Of a DNA stretch of 55,223 nt, positions 24,805 through 35,528 are shown in pieces (the first letter of the stretch is position 1; the number at the start of each line of letters is the position of its first letter). The notes beneath the pieces are model-generated. The model had not been told where the DNA came from and did not search any database. It saw only the letters and a program-made list of their open reading frames with translations. Made by a program: the position numbers and the translations under genes. The DNA comes from Flavobacteriia bacterium. GTDB lineage: Bacteria; Bacteroidota; Bacteroidia; Flavobacteriales_D; Crocinitomicaceae. Where the stretch lies: the NCBI GenBank assembly GCA_016183815.1, contig JACPDW010000027.1, positions 1 to 55,223 of the forward strand, written 5' to 3'.

Positions 24805-25587
24805 TTGAAAAAATATTACATAATTGCATTTTTACTAATAATACAGTTAGTTGCTAACGCTCAAATTGACACAGTAAAGAGTGAAAAGAATGATTTTTCG
24901 GACAATTTTAAAAAATTTGGTATCGGTTTAACGTTCTCTACTATCTATTTGTATAATGAATCTTTATGGAGTTATGATGTTGAAAAAACTGATGCTTTCT
25001 ATGACTTATATGACGAAGTGTCATACCCTATGCCTCCAGGAATAGAGTTTCTTATACAACCAACTTGCATCTTTACCCACGTAATAGGGCTAAAATATAA
25101 GGAGTTTAAGAACTATACTCCTCAGAATGTACCAACTAATATTTATAATTTCAACAATTTGACATCTTATTATCAGCTGATTTATTCTCCCTTTAAAATG
25201 AAGCATAGTCCTTATATAGGAATGAAGTTGATTTATGAATATAAACATTTCAAATCTGCACCAAAATTCTCAAATAACTATGATCGACAAAATAAATCAC
25301 ATCTTGTTTCGCTACAAATTCCAGTTGGGTTTTCATTTAATATTAAAACTCGTATTAATATTAGTATTGAAACAACTTTCAATTTATTATCCTATTCCTC
25401 TGTTAATTTTGAAACAAATGATATGATTATTTATCCTCCATCTACAACCCCAATTCCTGTTAAAAATTCAAGTACTATAGCTAAGATCTGGACACCAGTT
25501 GAATTGGTAAAGAAAAAACATTTAATGCATGCTTTGTTATTTAAGATAAATTATCGATTTAACCTAAAAACTAAAAATGTAAGATAA
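24805..25587 (+). CDS. Outer-membrane beta-barrel-like protein
   Basis: A 260-residue protein starting at TTG (24805), which gives a good signal peptide (KKYYIIAFLLIIQLVANAQ). Alternating strands (KFGIGLTFSTIYLYN, LTSYYQLIYSPFKMKHSPYIGM, LVSLQIPVGFSFNI, LLFKINYRFNL) indicate an outer-membrane barrel of about ten strands. Family not recognised. Its TAA overlaps the ATG of the next gene as TAATG, so the two are translated together. It is the only undisturbed gene between 24240 and 27882. Confidence 0.6.
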   Translation: MKKYYIIAFLLIIQLVANAQIDTVKSEKNDFSDNFKKFGIGLTFSTIYLYNESLWSYDVEKTDAFYDLYDEVSYPMPPGIEFLIQPTCIFTHVIGLKYKEFKNYTPQNVPTNIYNFNNLTSYYQLIYSPFKMKHSPYIGMKLIYEYKHFKSAPKFSNNYDRQNKSHLVSLQIPVGFSFNIKTRINISIETTFNLLSYSSVNFETNDMIIYPPSTTPIPVKNSSTIAKIWTPVELVKKKHLMHALLFKINYRFNLKTKNVR

Positions 25588-27452
25588 TGAAAAAACTATT
25601 CACAATTTCCACATTTTTGTTGATAACAATGAATATTTTATGTCAACAATTATATTCGATTAAAGAATCTTACGATCAAATTCTTGAGCCACAATATTCC
25701 GCTATTGACTACAATAATAACAGCACTAATTGGTGGCAATCATGGGGTTGGACTTTGTTGTCCTATTTGAGAATGTATCAATCAACACAAGACAAATCGT
25801 ATTTGAATAAATTCATAAAACACGCATACGGAATTCAGGTACATCGTGGAAGTTCACCTGCTGATTGGTCTAGTGCAATTAATCCTGATAACCAAGAAAT
25901 GCTTTATACTGGGCAACTACTTAGGCCAATGGCAGAATTTGTTTTTATCATAAAAAGTAACAATATCCTATATAATACAAACTTAATGTCTGGATTAGTC
26001 CCATCAGCTATCGGCACTCAAACAATTCTTGGGTACGGATATTTTGCTAATTGGCTTCAAGGTAGGGTTGTTGAAACTTTAGATTATTATAATAGTGAAT
26101 TCTGGATTAATGATGATAAATGTTATAATGAATCTCTTTTGACAAATTGCGAAAAAAGTTGTGCAGACTCAGAATGCTCTGGAATCCCATGTACTTTTTG
26201 TAGTTGTCCTGAACCATCAGTTATTAATTTTCAATCTAGTTTTGCTGCAGCACTTTTTTTTATTGGGTATATTGATCCAATAAATTTTTCTAATTATACT
26301 CATAAAGCTGAGCAAATTGTTGTGTTTTTCAGAAATAGAGTTACAGAATTTCCTTTTAACCACTCATATACATGGTTTCATGATGATACTTATAGAGAGG
26401 ATGTTGCTCATGGGGGAATAGACATTCATATTCCTTTTGTAGCGTTTATTCTTTATGGTAATGGTTTATATCAACCAAGTGAAATGAATAAATTCGCTCA
26501 TACTTTTACTTATAACATTTGGGATAGGAACAATCAAGTATTTCACAACAATGTTTTTGGAACAGATTATGGTATTGACCCAGCCCAAAGTATTTGTGGA
26601 GGAACAATACCAGCAAATGGAACTCAAAATTTCTACGCACCTGGGGAGGTGTTATCGTGGATGCCTTTATATCATTTTGATGACCTTAATGCAACGCCAA
26701 ATGACATATACACTATACTTGTTACACAAACAGTAAAACTTCTGACCGATGACCCAACTGCTTTTCTTCCATCAGGATATTGTTCTAGCTCAACTCAAAA
26801 TCTTTCAGGTTCTCAAAGTTTTTACGGATTATCTGAAGTAGTTGCTGCTCAATGGGATAAAGAATGTGTAAATTTAACTCTCTATAATAGAGATGTAGTT
26901 TACGACCAAGATTTTTTTGCTAAAGCATGTTTAATCATTGCCCCAGAAAAAGAAGATAATTTCCATCAAAGTGGAGGGCAGTCTTATGCAGACCCAATAA
27001 TTACTGAAGATGTATTTAGTGTTGAATCGGATGTTACGGTGAACATGAAAGGAGGTAAATCTGTAGTTTTATAACCAGGAGTTCATATTAAAAATGGAAG
27101 CGATTTTCATGCTTTTATTGAACCTACATTGTGTGATAATAATAACACCAATTGTAAGATAATCAATCCTAACGGCAATTTACAAAAGTTAAATGAAAAC
27201 GATTATCCTAAACTTAAAGAAACTTTCAATCTTTACCCTAATCCAACAAAAGATAAAATTACTATTGAGATTGAAAACTTTAATAAAATTGAAAAACTAA
27301 GTTTAAAAAATACTCAAGGAGCTGAATTGATAAAAATTGAAAACCCAGTTTCAAAGTTTTCATTAGATTTGTCTAACATAAAAAGTGGTGTATATTATTT
27401 CGAGTTTATTAGTAATGATACAATTGAAATTAAAAAAGTTATAAAACATTAA
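25587..27452 (+). pseudogene. T9SS-exported toroid protein interrupted by one TAA
   Basis: The frame has a signal peptide (MKKLFTISTFLLITMNILCQ), a large alpha/alpha-toroid-like domain (NNSTNWWQSWGWTLLSYLRMY, HSYTWFHDDTYREDVAHGG), then a 3-coathanger-stack-like segment and a type IX secretion sorting domain (FNLYPNPTKDKITIEIENF ... SGVYYFEFISNDTIEIKKVI). A TAA at 27072-27074 splits it after 495 residues, in phase with the rest: KSVVL-stop-PGVHIKNGSDFHAFIE. Related proteins read LKPGxHIKxGS, so AAA (Lys) has become TAA. Without its sorting domain the protein would not reach the cell surface. The toroid may act on a glycan, but no catalytic residues are assigned. Confidence 0.7.
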
Positions 27453-27454
27453 AT

Positions 27455-27882
27455 ATGAAGATTTTACTTTTAAATTTCTTTTTTTTGACAACGGTTTTTA
27501 CTTTTGGACAAAACAAAGATAGTATTAGTCAACTAAAAAAACATTCAATTTATTTTGTTCCCACATCAATTATTAGTGAACCCTTTGATTTATATAATTA
27601 TTGGCTTAGTTTTGGTTTCCACCAAGTGTTAATGAATATTCAGTTAACAGGATAGTATTGGGCGTATTACCAAAAATAGGAGTAAAAGTAAACGAAGGAA
27701 AAATCATTTTTTATGAATTGATACTCGGATATGCTTTACGTTATATAACAAGTAAATCTCAAGGAAAAAATAATCAATCTAATAATTTAGAAAAGGAGTA
27801 TTTTACAAAAAAAATCTTCGATGATGGAGATAAACTAACCCATCGTTTCGCTTTTCAAGTCAAAGTTGGATTTAATTTTTAA
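27455..27882 (+). pseudogene. Small outer-membrane protein split by a frameshift
   Basis: The first frame (27455-27655) has a signal peptide (MKILLLNFFFLTTVFTFGQ) and the strand YNYWLSFGFHQ, then shifts phase. The continuation in another frame reads PSVNEYSVNRIVLGVLPKIG, VKVNEGKIIFYELILGYALR and ends FAFQVKVGFNF, a typical C-terminal barrel strand. Restoring one base near 27630 gives about 142 residues. It is the last gene of the damaged surface-protein operon, two bases after the preceding stop codon. Confidence 0.55.
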
Positions 27883-28021
27883 AAAATCCATATTTTTTCT
27901 TTTCTTCAATAAATTTCCTATTAATTCAAATGAGATTAATTTTTATTAACATTTAACATACTTTACAAAAAAAAACGAAATTGATTTCATAAAAATAATC
28001 ATATAAATTTACTTTATTTCT

Positions 28022-28029
28022 TAATTTTG
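28022..28029 (+). promoter_or_regulatory. Aconitase promoter motif TAATTTTG
   Basis: Fits TAnnTTTG. It lies 81 bases before the aconitase ATG, leaving a leader long enough for post-transcriptional control. The gap 27883-28021 shows nothing else. Confidence 0.5.
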
Positions 28030-28110
28030 CAAAGCGAAAAAAATAAAAAGGTCATTTAGTAATAATGATTTTTTTGATAATTTGAATTTAATAACTTAAT
28101 AGACAACAAA

Positions 28111-30375
28111 ATGGTTTTCGATTTAGACATGATAAAAAAGGTGTACTCTACTTTTCCAGAAAGAGTTGCAAGAGCGAGAAAAATCACCAATCAGCCCCTT
28201 ACATTAGCAGAAAAAATTTTATATACCCACCTTTGGGAAGGTAATGTCGAAAATTCTTATGAAAGAGGTAAATCTTATGTTGATTTTGCACCTGATAGAG
28301 TGGCTATGCAAGACGCTACTGCTCAAATGGCTTTGTTGCAATTTATGCAAGCTGGGAAGAAAAAAGTGGCTGTGCCTTCCACAGTTCATGCCGACCATTT
28401 GATTCAAGCAAAAATTGGAGCCAACAAAGATTTACAAGAAGCCATCAATCAAAATAATGAAGTGTATAATTTTTTAAGCAGTATTTCGGACAAATACGGT
28501 ATTGGTTTTTGGAAACCAGGAGCTGGAATTATTCATCAAGTTGTACTAGAAAACTATGCTTTTCCAGGTGGTATGATGATTGGAACAGATTCTCACACAG
28601 TAAATGCTGGTGGCTTAGGTATGATAGCTGTTGGTGTAGGTGGAGCAGACGCAGTTGACGTAATGGCGGGCATGGCTTGGGAATTAAAGTTTCCTAAGTT
28701 AATTGGTGTTAAACTTACTGGAAAATTAAACGGTTGGACATCAGCTAAAGATGTTATCTTAAAAGTGGCAGATATCTTAACGGTTAAAGGAGGTACAGGA
28801 GCTATTGTGGAATATTTCGGTGAAGGTGCATTGTCCTTGTCATGTACTGGTAAAGGTACTATTTGTAATATGGGTGCAGAAATTGGAGCAACTACTTCTA
28901 CTTTTGGTTATGACGATTCAATGAGAAGATATTTGATAGCAACAGGCAGACAAGAAGTCGTTGATGCAGCAGACAAAATTGCAGAACACTTAACTGGAGA
29001 TCCAGAAGTTTATGCAAATCCAGAAAAGTATTTTGATCAAGTGATAGAAATTAATTTATCTGAACTTGAACCACACATCAATGGGCCTTTTACTCCAGAT
29101 AGAGGTACTCCAGTGTCTAAAATGAAAGCAGAAGCAGAAGCTAATAATTGGCCAACAAAAGTTGAATGGGGTTTGATTGGTTCTTGTACGAATTCTTCGT
29201 ATGAAGATATGGCTAGAGCTGTTTCAATTGTTGAACAAGCACTTGAACATGGAATCAAACCAAAAGCAGAATTTGGAATAAATCCTGGTTCTGAACAAGT
29301 TAGATATACTATTGAAAGAGATGGAATCATAGAAAAATTTGAAAAATTAGGTACTAAAGTGTTTACCAATGCTTGTGGACCTTGTATTGGTCAATGGGAC
29401 AGAGAAGGTGCAGAAAAACAAGAGAAAAACACTATTGTACATTCTTTTAACAGAAATTTTTCTAAAAGAGCTGATGGAAATCCAAATACTCATGCTTTTG
29501 TTACCTCTCCTGAAATGGTTGCTGCTTTAGCCATCGCTGGAGATTTAGGGTTTAACCCATTAACTGATACCTTAACTAATGATAAAGGTGAACAAATAAA
29601 ACTGAACCCTCCAAAAGGCGATGAACTCCCGAAAAAGGGTTTTGATGTCGAAGATTTAGGGTATCAAGCACCTCAAGAAGATGGTAGTCACGTAGTTGTA
29701 GCTGTCTCTCCAGAGTCTTCACGTTTACAATTATTAGATAATTTCCCAGCTTGGGATGGGAAAAATGTTCTCAATGCTAAATTATTGATTAAGGCAAAAG
29801 GAAAATGTACCACGGATCATATTTCTATGGCTGGTCCATGGCTAAAATATCGTGGGCACCTTGATAATATTTCTAACAATATGTTGATTGGAGCAGAAAA
29901 TGCTTTTAACGGTAAAACGAATAACGTTAAAAATCAATTGACAGGACAATACAGTGAAGTGCCAGCAACTCAAAGAGAGTATAAAAAAGCAGGGATTCCT
30001 TCTATTGTGGTAGGAGATCACAATTACGGTGAAGGTTCTTCTAGAGAGCATGCGGCAATGGAACCAAGACATCTTGGAGTTAGAGCAGTTATTGTAAAAT
30101 CTTTTGCAAGAATTCATGAGACAAACCTTAAAAAACAAGGAATGTTAGCTTTGACTTTTACAAATGAAACGGATTATGATAAAATTCAGGAAGACGATAC
30201 CTTTAATTTTATTGATTTAGACTCTTTTTCACCAGGTAAAACTTTGACTTTAGAGCTTGTTCATTTAAATGGAAGTAAAGAATTGATTGTTTTGAATCAT
30301 TCGTATAACCTATCACAAATTGAGTGGTTTAAGTTTGGATCGGCTTTAAATTTGATTAAAATGATGGAGAAATAA
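28111..30375 (+). CDS. Aconitate hydratase
   Basis: A 754-residue enzyme interconverting citrate and isocitrate in the citric acid cycle. The [4Fe-4S] ligands are C359 (IGSCTNSS), C422 and C425 (ACGPCIG). Substrate-binding motifs include [14 protein letters not shown], and the C-terminal swivel domain has [27 protein letters not shown] (in pieces) and [15 protein letters not shown]. Length and order match the mitochondrial-type aconitase found in Bacteroidota rather than E. coli AcnA or AcnB. Monocistronic. Confidence 0.95.
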   Translation: MVFDLDMIKKVYSTFPERVARARKITNQPLTLAEKILYTHLWEGNVENSYERGKSYVDFAPDRVAMQDATAQMALLQFMQAGKKKVAVPSTVHADHLIQAKIGANKDLQEAINQNNEVYNFLSSISDKYGIGFWKPGAGIIHQVVLENYAFPGGMMIGTDSHTVNAGGLGMIAVGVGGADAVDVMAGMAWELKFPKLIGVKLTGKLNGWTSAKDVILKVADILTVKGGTGAIVEYFGEGALSLSCTGKGTICNMGAEIGATTSTFGYDDSMRRYLIATGRQEVVDAADKIAEHLTGDPEVYANPEKYFDQVIEINLSELEPHINGPFTPDRGTPVSKMKAEAEANNWPTKVEWGLIGSCTNSSYEDMARAVSIVEQALEHGIKPKAEFGINPGSEQVRYTIERDGIIEKFEKLGTKVFTNACGPCIGQWDREGAEKQEKNTIVHSFNRNFSKRADGNPNTHAFVTSPEMVAALAIAGDLGFNPLTDTLTNDKGEQIKLNPPKGDELPKKGFDVEDLGYQAPQEDGSHVVVAVSPESSRLQLLDNFPAWDGKNVLNAKLLIKAKGKCTTDHISMAGPWLKYRGHLDNISNNMLIGAENAFNGKTNNVKNQLTGQYSEVPATQREYKKAGIPSIVVGDHNYGEGSSREHAAMEPRHLGVRAVIVKSFARIHETNLKKQGMLALTFTNETDYDKIQEDDTFNFIDLDSFSPGKTLTLELVHLNGSKELIVLNHSYNLSQIEWFKFGSALNLIKMMEK

Positions 30376-30485
30376 TTTTTAATTTATCTTTATTTTTGTC
30401 AAAAAATAATAAATAAATCGAATTCAGGGTAGTATGAATTTATAGTTTTTTTTCACTTTGCTTTAAATATTTAATTTTATTGGTA

Positions 30486-30932
30486 TTATCTTTTATTTCT
30501 CAAACATTTTTTTACTTTTTTCTCATGAAGAGCACGTTCTTCTGGTGTAGTGTTTGGTTGAGTTAAGAATTCTTTACATTTTATCTCAACGTACTCCCAT
30601 CTAGCCATCAATTTTTCAGCATTTTTATCTGAAACATTTTTACTAAATGCTTTATTGATTGAATCATTTGCGATTACACATGTACAAAAATCCCATTGTT
30701 CTCCATATTTTTTTTCAATTTTTTTTAGATTTTCAACTTGCTCTACCGATTTTTTCTCTACTTTACTCTCAGAAATACTCTGTTCTAAACTATTATTCGT
30801 TTCAATGCTATCTGCGTTGTTGACATTAACCTCCTGATTACAAGAAGTACAAGACTTATCTTCATTTTTACATGAGAATAACACCCCAAACAATAAGAGG
30901 TAAAATAAAGGAGGAAATTGAATTATTTTCAT
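30486..30932 (-). CDS. Lipoprotein of unknown function
   Basis: A 148-residue lipoprotein: signal peptide MKIIQFPPLFYLLLFGVLFSC with Cys21 as the lipidation site, then an acidic linker containing CTSC and a C-terminal helical part (GEQWDFCTCVIANDSINKAF, MARWEYVEIKCKEFL). The paired cysteines suggest disulfides. The ATG at 30932 is preferred to an upstream ATG at 31004 because only it gives a proper lipoprotein signal and because the upstream one overlaps the divergent neighbour. Bacteroidota genomes carry many such proteins; function unknown. Confidence 0.65.
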   Translation of the reverse strand: MKIIQFPPLFYLLLFGVLFSCKNEDKSCTSCNQEVNVNNADSIETNNSLEQSISESKVEKKSVEQVENLKKIEKKYGEQWDFCTCVIANDSINKAFSKNVSDKNAEKLMARWEYVEIKCKEFLTQPNTTPEERALHEKKVKKCLRNKR

Positions 30933-30993
30933 TTTTGGCAAACTTTTTGTAATTTTATGAAATGACTGTATGAAGTTATAAAAAATTATTAAA

Positions 30994-31647
30994 ATGAAAC
31001 GCAAATTTATAATATTTTTATTTACTTACTTCCATGTTATATTTTTTTATGCTCAAAAAAATGACACATTAATTGCACGTTACCAAGAATTAGATGATGT
31101 TTATACAAGCAAAAGTTATTGGAATCAATACAATTATTGGTTAAAAAAGTGTAGAAAAGTCTATCCTTTGGCTGTTTATGCTGCTGAAAAACTTCATGAA
31201 ATAGACAAAGCAATGTCTGAAGTGGAAAGTAAAAGAAAAAAGAAAAAAGTAGGGAAGGAAGCTAACAAAGAATTGCGTTCAGAATTCACTTATGTAGTAA
31301 GGGATTTATATACTTCAGAAGGTCGATTATTGATGCAACTTATTCATAGGGAAACGGGCATGACAGTAGCCGAAATTATTACAAAATACAGAGGGAGATT
31401 CAAAGCAGATATTCAAGATAATTTAGGTAAAATTTGGGATCAAGATTTGGATATAAAACATGACCCAAAAAAAGATTGGATTCTAGAAAATGTGATAAAA
31501 GACATCAAAAAGAACAAAATTAAAGACTTTGATTATCAACATAAAATTGTTACAAAAGAAGAATACAAAGAAAGCATGAAACAATATCGTTTGGATTGTA
31601 AAGAAGCAAAAAAAGCCATGAAAGAAAAACGCAAAGCATCTCGTTAA
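30994..31647 (+). CDS. DUF4294 family exported protein
   Basis: A 217-residue protein with signal peptide MKRKFIIFLFTYFHVIFFYAQ and the DUF4294 body (YWNQYNYWLKKCRKVYPLAVYAA, GRLLMQLIHRETGMTVAEII, GRFKADIQDNLGKIWDQDL), ending in a basic tail. The family is restricted largely to Bacteroidota and has no known function; it is often near core genes. Its stop overlaps the stop of the convergent ABC exporter by four bases. Confidence 0.85.
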   Translation: MKRKFIIFLFTYFHVIFFYAQKNDTLIARYQELDDVYTSKSYWNQYNYWLKKCRKVYPLAVYAAEKLHEIDKAMSEVESKRKKKKVGKEANKELRSEFTYVVRDLYTSEGRLLMQLIHRETGMTVAEIITKYRGRFKADIQDNLGKIWDQDLDIKHDPKKDWILENVIKDIKKNKIKDFDYQHKIVTKEEYKESMKQYRLDCKEAKKAMKEKRKASR

Positions 31648-33398
31648 TCGTTTTCAACTAACTGACTTTGATACATTTTGTAGTACACTCCACCTTCATT
31701 GATTAAACTTTCGTGCGAACCTTCCTCAATTTTTTTTCCTTTATCAATCACGATAATATTGTCTGCATTTCTCAAAGAGGATATCCTATGGCTTACAATT
31801 ACATGAATTGAATCTTTTCTGATTTCATTCAAAGACTTTAAAATTGCTTCTTCTGTTTCGGTATCCACCGCAGAAAGACAATCGTCGAGTAAAAGTAATT
31901 TTGGTTTTCTTAGTAATGCACGAGCAATACTTATTCTTTGTTTTTGACCACCACTTAAGTTTACACCTCTTTCACCCAAAAGTGTCTTCATTTGTTCAGG
32001 AAAATCGAGAATATTGTGATAGACTTGAGCAGATTGACAAACTTTTACTAAATCATCATCAGTGACTGTTGTTTCGTCAACTCCAAATTTTAAATTATTG
32101 GCTATTGTGTCTGAAAACAAAAAAACGTCTTGAGGTACAGCTCCAGTGATGTTTCTATATTCATCTAAATTGATTTCTTTTAAATTTTGATTATCAACAA
32201 ATATTGTTCCTTCAACAGGATCTAATAGGCGGCAAATTAAATTTAAAATTGTACTCTTTCCACTACCCGTTCTTCCAACAATTCCAAGTGTTTGACCTTT
32301 TTTTACTTTAAAAGAAAGCTGATCTATTGCATTAATGCCAGAGTTTTCATAGGTGAAGCTAACCTTATCAAATACCAATTCATTAAGATCTTTAAAAGGA
32401 TTGGTGGTGGGATTTTTTATTTCAGGTTCGCTGTTTAAAAACTCATTAATTCGGCTTTGTGAAGCTGCGGCTCTTTGATTAATTGAAGTAACCCAACCTA
32501 CACTAGCAAAAGGCCAAGTCATCATATTGACATAAAAAATAAAAGCAACAATGTCTCCTGGAGTAATTTTGTTATCATAACTCAAAACCCCACCATAATA
32601 TACAGTCAGCAAGACACTTAAGCCGATAAGAAAAACAATTGTAGGCATAAATAATGCATTTACCATCACTAAATTCATGCTTTTCTTTTTATATTCATCA
32701 GCTGAATTGAAAAATTTTTGATTATTTTCTTTTTCTCTTAAATATGCTTTAATTACTCTTATTCCTGAAAAAGATTCTTGAACTATATTGGTTAAATGAG
32801 ATAATTCCTCTTGCTTTTTTTTACTCAAATTATTCATTTTTGAGGAAACTTTGTAAATCAAATAAGACATTATCGGTAAGGGAGCTAAAACAATTAAAGT
32901 CATTGAAACATGAATTCTCATCATAGCATATATAGCCATAATGCTTAAAACTACCAAATTAATGGTGTACATAAGTCCAGGCCCAAGATACATTCTAACT
33001 TGAGTAACGTCTTCAGAGATTCGATTCATAAGGTCTCCAGTTTTATTTTTTTTGTAAAATAGATAACCTAAACGTTGGTATTGAAGATAAATTTCATTTT
33101 TTAAATCAAATTCAATATATCTCGAAACGATAATTATCATTTGTCTAGTTAAAAAAAGAAAAAATCCTTTCAATATTGAAAAAATAATATATATACCTGC
33201 AATTTTTAAACTTAATAGTAATATTGGATAAAACTCATTTTCGGCTTTAACAGTAAGAAGGAAATCATTTACTGCATTTTTTACAATTTTAGGCATCTCA
33301 ACACCAAAATAGTTTGAAATAATAATAAAAATTACTCCTAATATCAACCTCCATTTATAACGGAACAAATATTTATTTAAATATCTTAAAGACTTCAT
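31644..33398 (-). CDS. ABC exporter, fused membrane and ATPase domains
   Basis: A 584-residue half-transporter of MsbA/LmrA type. Six membrane spans lie in residues 1-310; the ATPase follows with Walker A GIVGRTGSGKST (about 371-382), signature LSGGQKQR (about 483-490), Walker B LLLLDDCLSAVD and the H-loop IHVIVSHR. The acidic residue after Walker B is Asp followed by Cys (DDC) instead of the usual catalytic DE, as in degenerate half-sites of heterodimeric exporters; a partner may exist elsewhere. Substrate unknown; lipid or drug export is typical of the class. Confidence 0.88.
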   Translation of the reverse strand: MKSLRYLNKYLFRYKWRLILGVIFIIISNYFGVEMPKIVKNAVNDFLLTVKAENEFYPILLLSLKIAGIYIIFSILKGFFLFLTRQMIIIVSRYIEFDLKNEIYLQYQRLGYLFYKKNKTGDLMNRISEDVTQVRMYLGPGLMYTINLVVLSIMAIYAMMRIHVSMTLIVLAPLPIMSYLIYKVSSKMNNLSKKKQEELSHLTNIVQESFSGIRVIKAYLREKENNQKFFNSADEYKKKSMNLVMVNALFMPTIVFLIGLSVLLTVYYGGVLSYDNKITPGDIVAFIFYVNMMTWPFASVGWVTSINQRAAASQSRINEFLNSEPEIKNPTTNPFKDLNELVFDKVSFTYENSGINAIDQLSFKVKKGQTLGIVGRTGSGKSTILNLICRLLDPVEGTIFVDNQNLKEINLDEYRNITGAVPQDVFLFSDTIANNLKFGVDETTVTDDDLVKVCQSAQVYHNILDFPEQMKTLLGERGVNLSGGQKQRISIARALLRKPKLLLLDDCLSAVDTETEEAILKSLNEIRKDSIHVIVSHRISSLRNADNIIVIDKGKKIEEGSHESLINEGGVYYKMYQSQLVEND

Positions 33399-33410
33399 CT
33401 GTTTTTTTTG

Positions 33411-33447
33411 TAAATTTGCTTCCTCATTTTTAGATGGAGCAAAATTA
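33411..33447. promoter_or_regulatory. Back-to-back promoters for ABC exporter and leucine dehydrogenase
   Basis: TAAATTTG at 33411-33418 (forward) and TAATTTTG at 33447-33440 (reverse) both fit TAnnTTTG. They face away across a 22-base gap, each serving the gene on its own side. Confidence 0.5.
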
Positions 33448-33471
33448 GTGAAAGTCCCTTAGTAAAACAAG

Positions 33472-34578
33472 ATGAAAAATTCCTTTGAAATTCAAGACAT
33501 TACTGCAAATGAAAAACAAAACAATCCTGTGATTGCTGAAATGTCAAAATACAACCATGAACAATTGTTATTTTGTAACGACAACGAAACGGGTTTAAAA
33601 GCAATTATTGCTGTTCATAACACTGTTTTAGGTCCAGCCTTAGGTGGTACTCGCATGTGGGCTTATAATAACGAACTTGAAGCTCTTAACGATGTAATGA
33701 GATTATCACGTGGGATGTCATACAAAAACTCAATTTCTGGATTGAATTTAGGTGGGGGTAAAGCCGTAATTATTGGTGATGCACGTAAAATGAAATCCGA
33801 AGCTCTTTTCAGACGTTTTGGGAAATTTGTTAATAGTTTAGGTGGTAAATATATTACTGCTGAAGATGTTGGCATTTCACCTTCAGATATGAGTTGGGTA
33901 AGTATGGAAACTGCTCATGTTGTTGGATTACCTGGAAAAAGTGGCGACCCTTCGCCTGTAACAGCACAAGGTGTGTATGCAGGAATGAAAGCCTGTGCTA
34001 ATATTCAATTTGGGAACGATTCTTTAAAAGGAAAAAAAGTGTTAGTTCAAGGTGTTGGACATGTCGGTGAATACCTAGTTTCTTATTTAACTAAAGAAGG
34101 AGCTACTGTTTATATTTCCGATATTCATGAAGATACACTCAAAAGAGTATCCAATACTTATGGTGCAAAAGTTGTTCCAATCAATGAAGTTTACGATGTT
34201 GATATGGACATTTACGCTCCTTGTGCTTTAGGTGCTACGGTAAATGACGAAAATTTACTTAAACTAAAATGCAGTATCATTTCTGGAGCAGCAAACAATC
34301 AACTTGCCAATGAGAGTGTACACGGAGTTGAAGTTATGAAAAAAGGAATTATTTACGCTCCTGATTTTGCACTAAATGCTGGAGGTGTAATTAATTGCTA
34401 TTCTGAAGTAGCTGGATTATCTAATACTTGGGCATTATCGAAAGCTGACGATATCTATCAAACAATCTACCATATTGTGAAAAGATCACAAAATGAAAAC
34501 ATTCCTACGTACCAAATTGCCAATAAAATGGCTGAAGAAAGAATCGAAGCGATAGGAAAAGTAAAACTACCATTATAA
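33472..34578 (+). CDS. ldh: Leucine/Glu/Val-type amino-acid dehydrogenase
   Basis: A 368-residue NAD-dependent dehydrogenase that deaminates branched-chain amino acids oxidatively. Diagnostic segments: LGPALGGTRMW, the catalytic LGGGKAVIIGD with the lysine, KYITAEDVGIS, and the Rossmann motif VQGVGHVGEYL (about residues 184-194), then ANNQLA and ALNAGGVINCYSE. Length is typical of leucine dehydrogenase. It is followed after two bases by the NusB gene, so both share a message. Confidence 0.9.
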   Translation: MKNSFEIQDITANEKQNNPVIAEMSKYNHEQLLFCNDNETGLKAIIAVHNTVLGPALGGTRMWAYNNELEALNDVMRLSRGMSYKNSISGLNLGGGKAVIIGDARKMKSEALFRRFGKFVNSLGGKYITAEDVGISPSDMSWVSMETAHVVGLPGKSGDPSPVTAQGVYAGMKACANIQFGNDSLKGKKVLVQGVGHVGEYLVSYLTKEGATVYISDIHEDTLKRVSNTYGAKVVPINEVYDVDMDIYAPCALGATVNDENLLKLKCSIISGAANNQLANESVHGVEVMKKGIIYAPDFALNAGGVINCYSEVAGLSNTWALSKADDIYQTIYHIVKRSQNENIPTYQIANKMAEERIEAIGKVKLPL

Positions 34579-34580
34579 AT

Positions 34581-35528
34581 ATGCTCAATAGAAGGCATTT
34601 ACGCATTAAAATTCTTCAAAGTTTATACGCTTATTTTCAATCAAACGAAGAAAATTATGCTATAGCAGAAAAAAGATTGTTTGATCATATTGAAAAAATT
34701 TATGATTTATACCTATATCTTTTATTGTCTTTTGGTGAAATTAAAAAAATTGCTGAACAAAAATTAGAAGAAAACAAAGGAAAACTTCGTCCTTCAAAAG
34801 AAGATTTGAATCCCAATAGAACTTTTATAGACAATAGTTTTTTAACTGCACTTCAAGAATCAGAAAAACTTAAAAAAATAGCAAATACAAACAAAGTATC
34901 TTGGGTCGGCGTGGAAAACCATGAAATGTTTAAAAAGATTTTTTCACAAATTCAAGAAAACGAATCGTATTTGTTTTACATGGAAAAAGAGTCTCACACT
35001 ATAGACGAAGAATTACATTTTATTATTCAAACTTTTAAAGAGGACATAGCCAATTCGCCTTATATTTTCCATTTTTTTGAGGAAAAAAGTATTCATTGGA
35101 TGGACGATATTGATTTGGCCTGTTCAATGGTCATTAAAACCATTAAAAGTATTGATGAAAAAGGCAAATGGGACATTTTACCTTTGTATAAAGACGAGGA
35201 AGACGAAAAAGCATTTGTCAAAATATTGTTTAGAAACTGTATTTTATTAAATTCTGAAAACGAACTAATTATTGACGAATTAACTATGCATTGGGAATTA
35301 GACAGAATAGCAAAAATGGATGTTATCTTAATGAAAATGGCTATTACTGAATTAATTCAGTTTCCTGAAATACCTATCAATGTAAGTTTAAATGAATACA
35401 TCGAAATATCCAAATTTTATAGTACCCCAAAAAGTAATGCCTTTATAAACGGTATTTTAGATAAAGCTATTGACAAATTAAAAAAAGAAGGTAAGATTAA
35501 AAAAATTGGAAAAGGTTTATTGAAATAA
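34581..35528 (+). CDS. nusB: Transcription antitermination factor NusB, extended form
   Basis: A 315-residue protein. The N-terminus starts RRHLRIKILQSLYAYFQSN; the NusB domain is completed at the C-terminus by ELTMHWELDRIAKMDVILMKMAITELI and NVSLNEYIEISKFYSTPKSN AFINGILD-like text. An insertion makes it about twice the length of E. coli NusB, as usual in Bacteroidota. NusB binds boxA RNA with S10 and aids rRNA antitermination. Lies two bases after ldh. Confidence 0.93.
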   Translation: MLNRRHLRIKILQSLYAYFQSNEENYAIAEKRLFDHIEKIYDLYLYLLLSFGEIKKIAEQKLEENKGKLRPSKEDLNPNRTFIDNSFLTALQESEKLKKIANTNKVSWVGVENHEMFKKIFSQIQENESYLFYMEKESHTIDEELHFIIQTFKEDIANSPYIFHFFEEKSIHWMDDIDLACSMVIKTIKSIDEKGKWDILPLYKDEEDEKAFVKILFRNCILLNSENELIIDELTMHWELDRIAKMDVILMKMAITELIQFPEIPINVSLNEYIEISKFYSTPKSNAFINGILDKAIDKLKKEGKIKKIGKGLLK

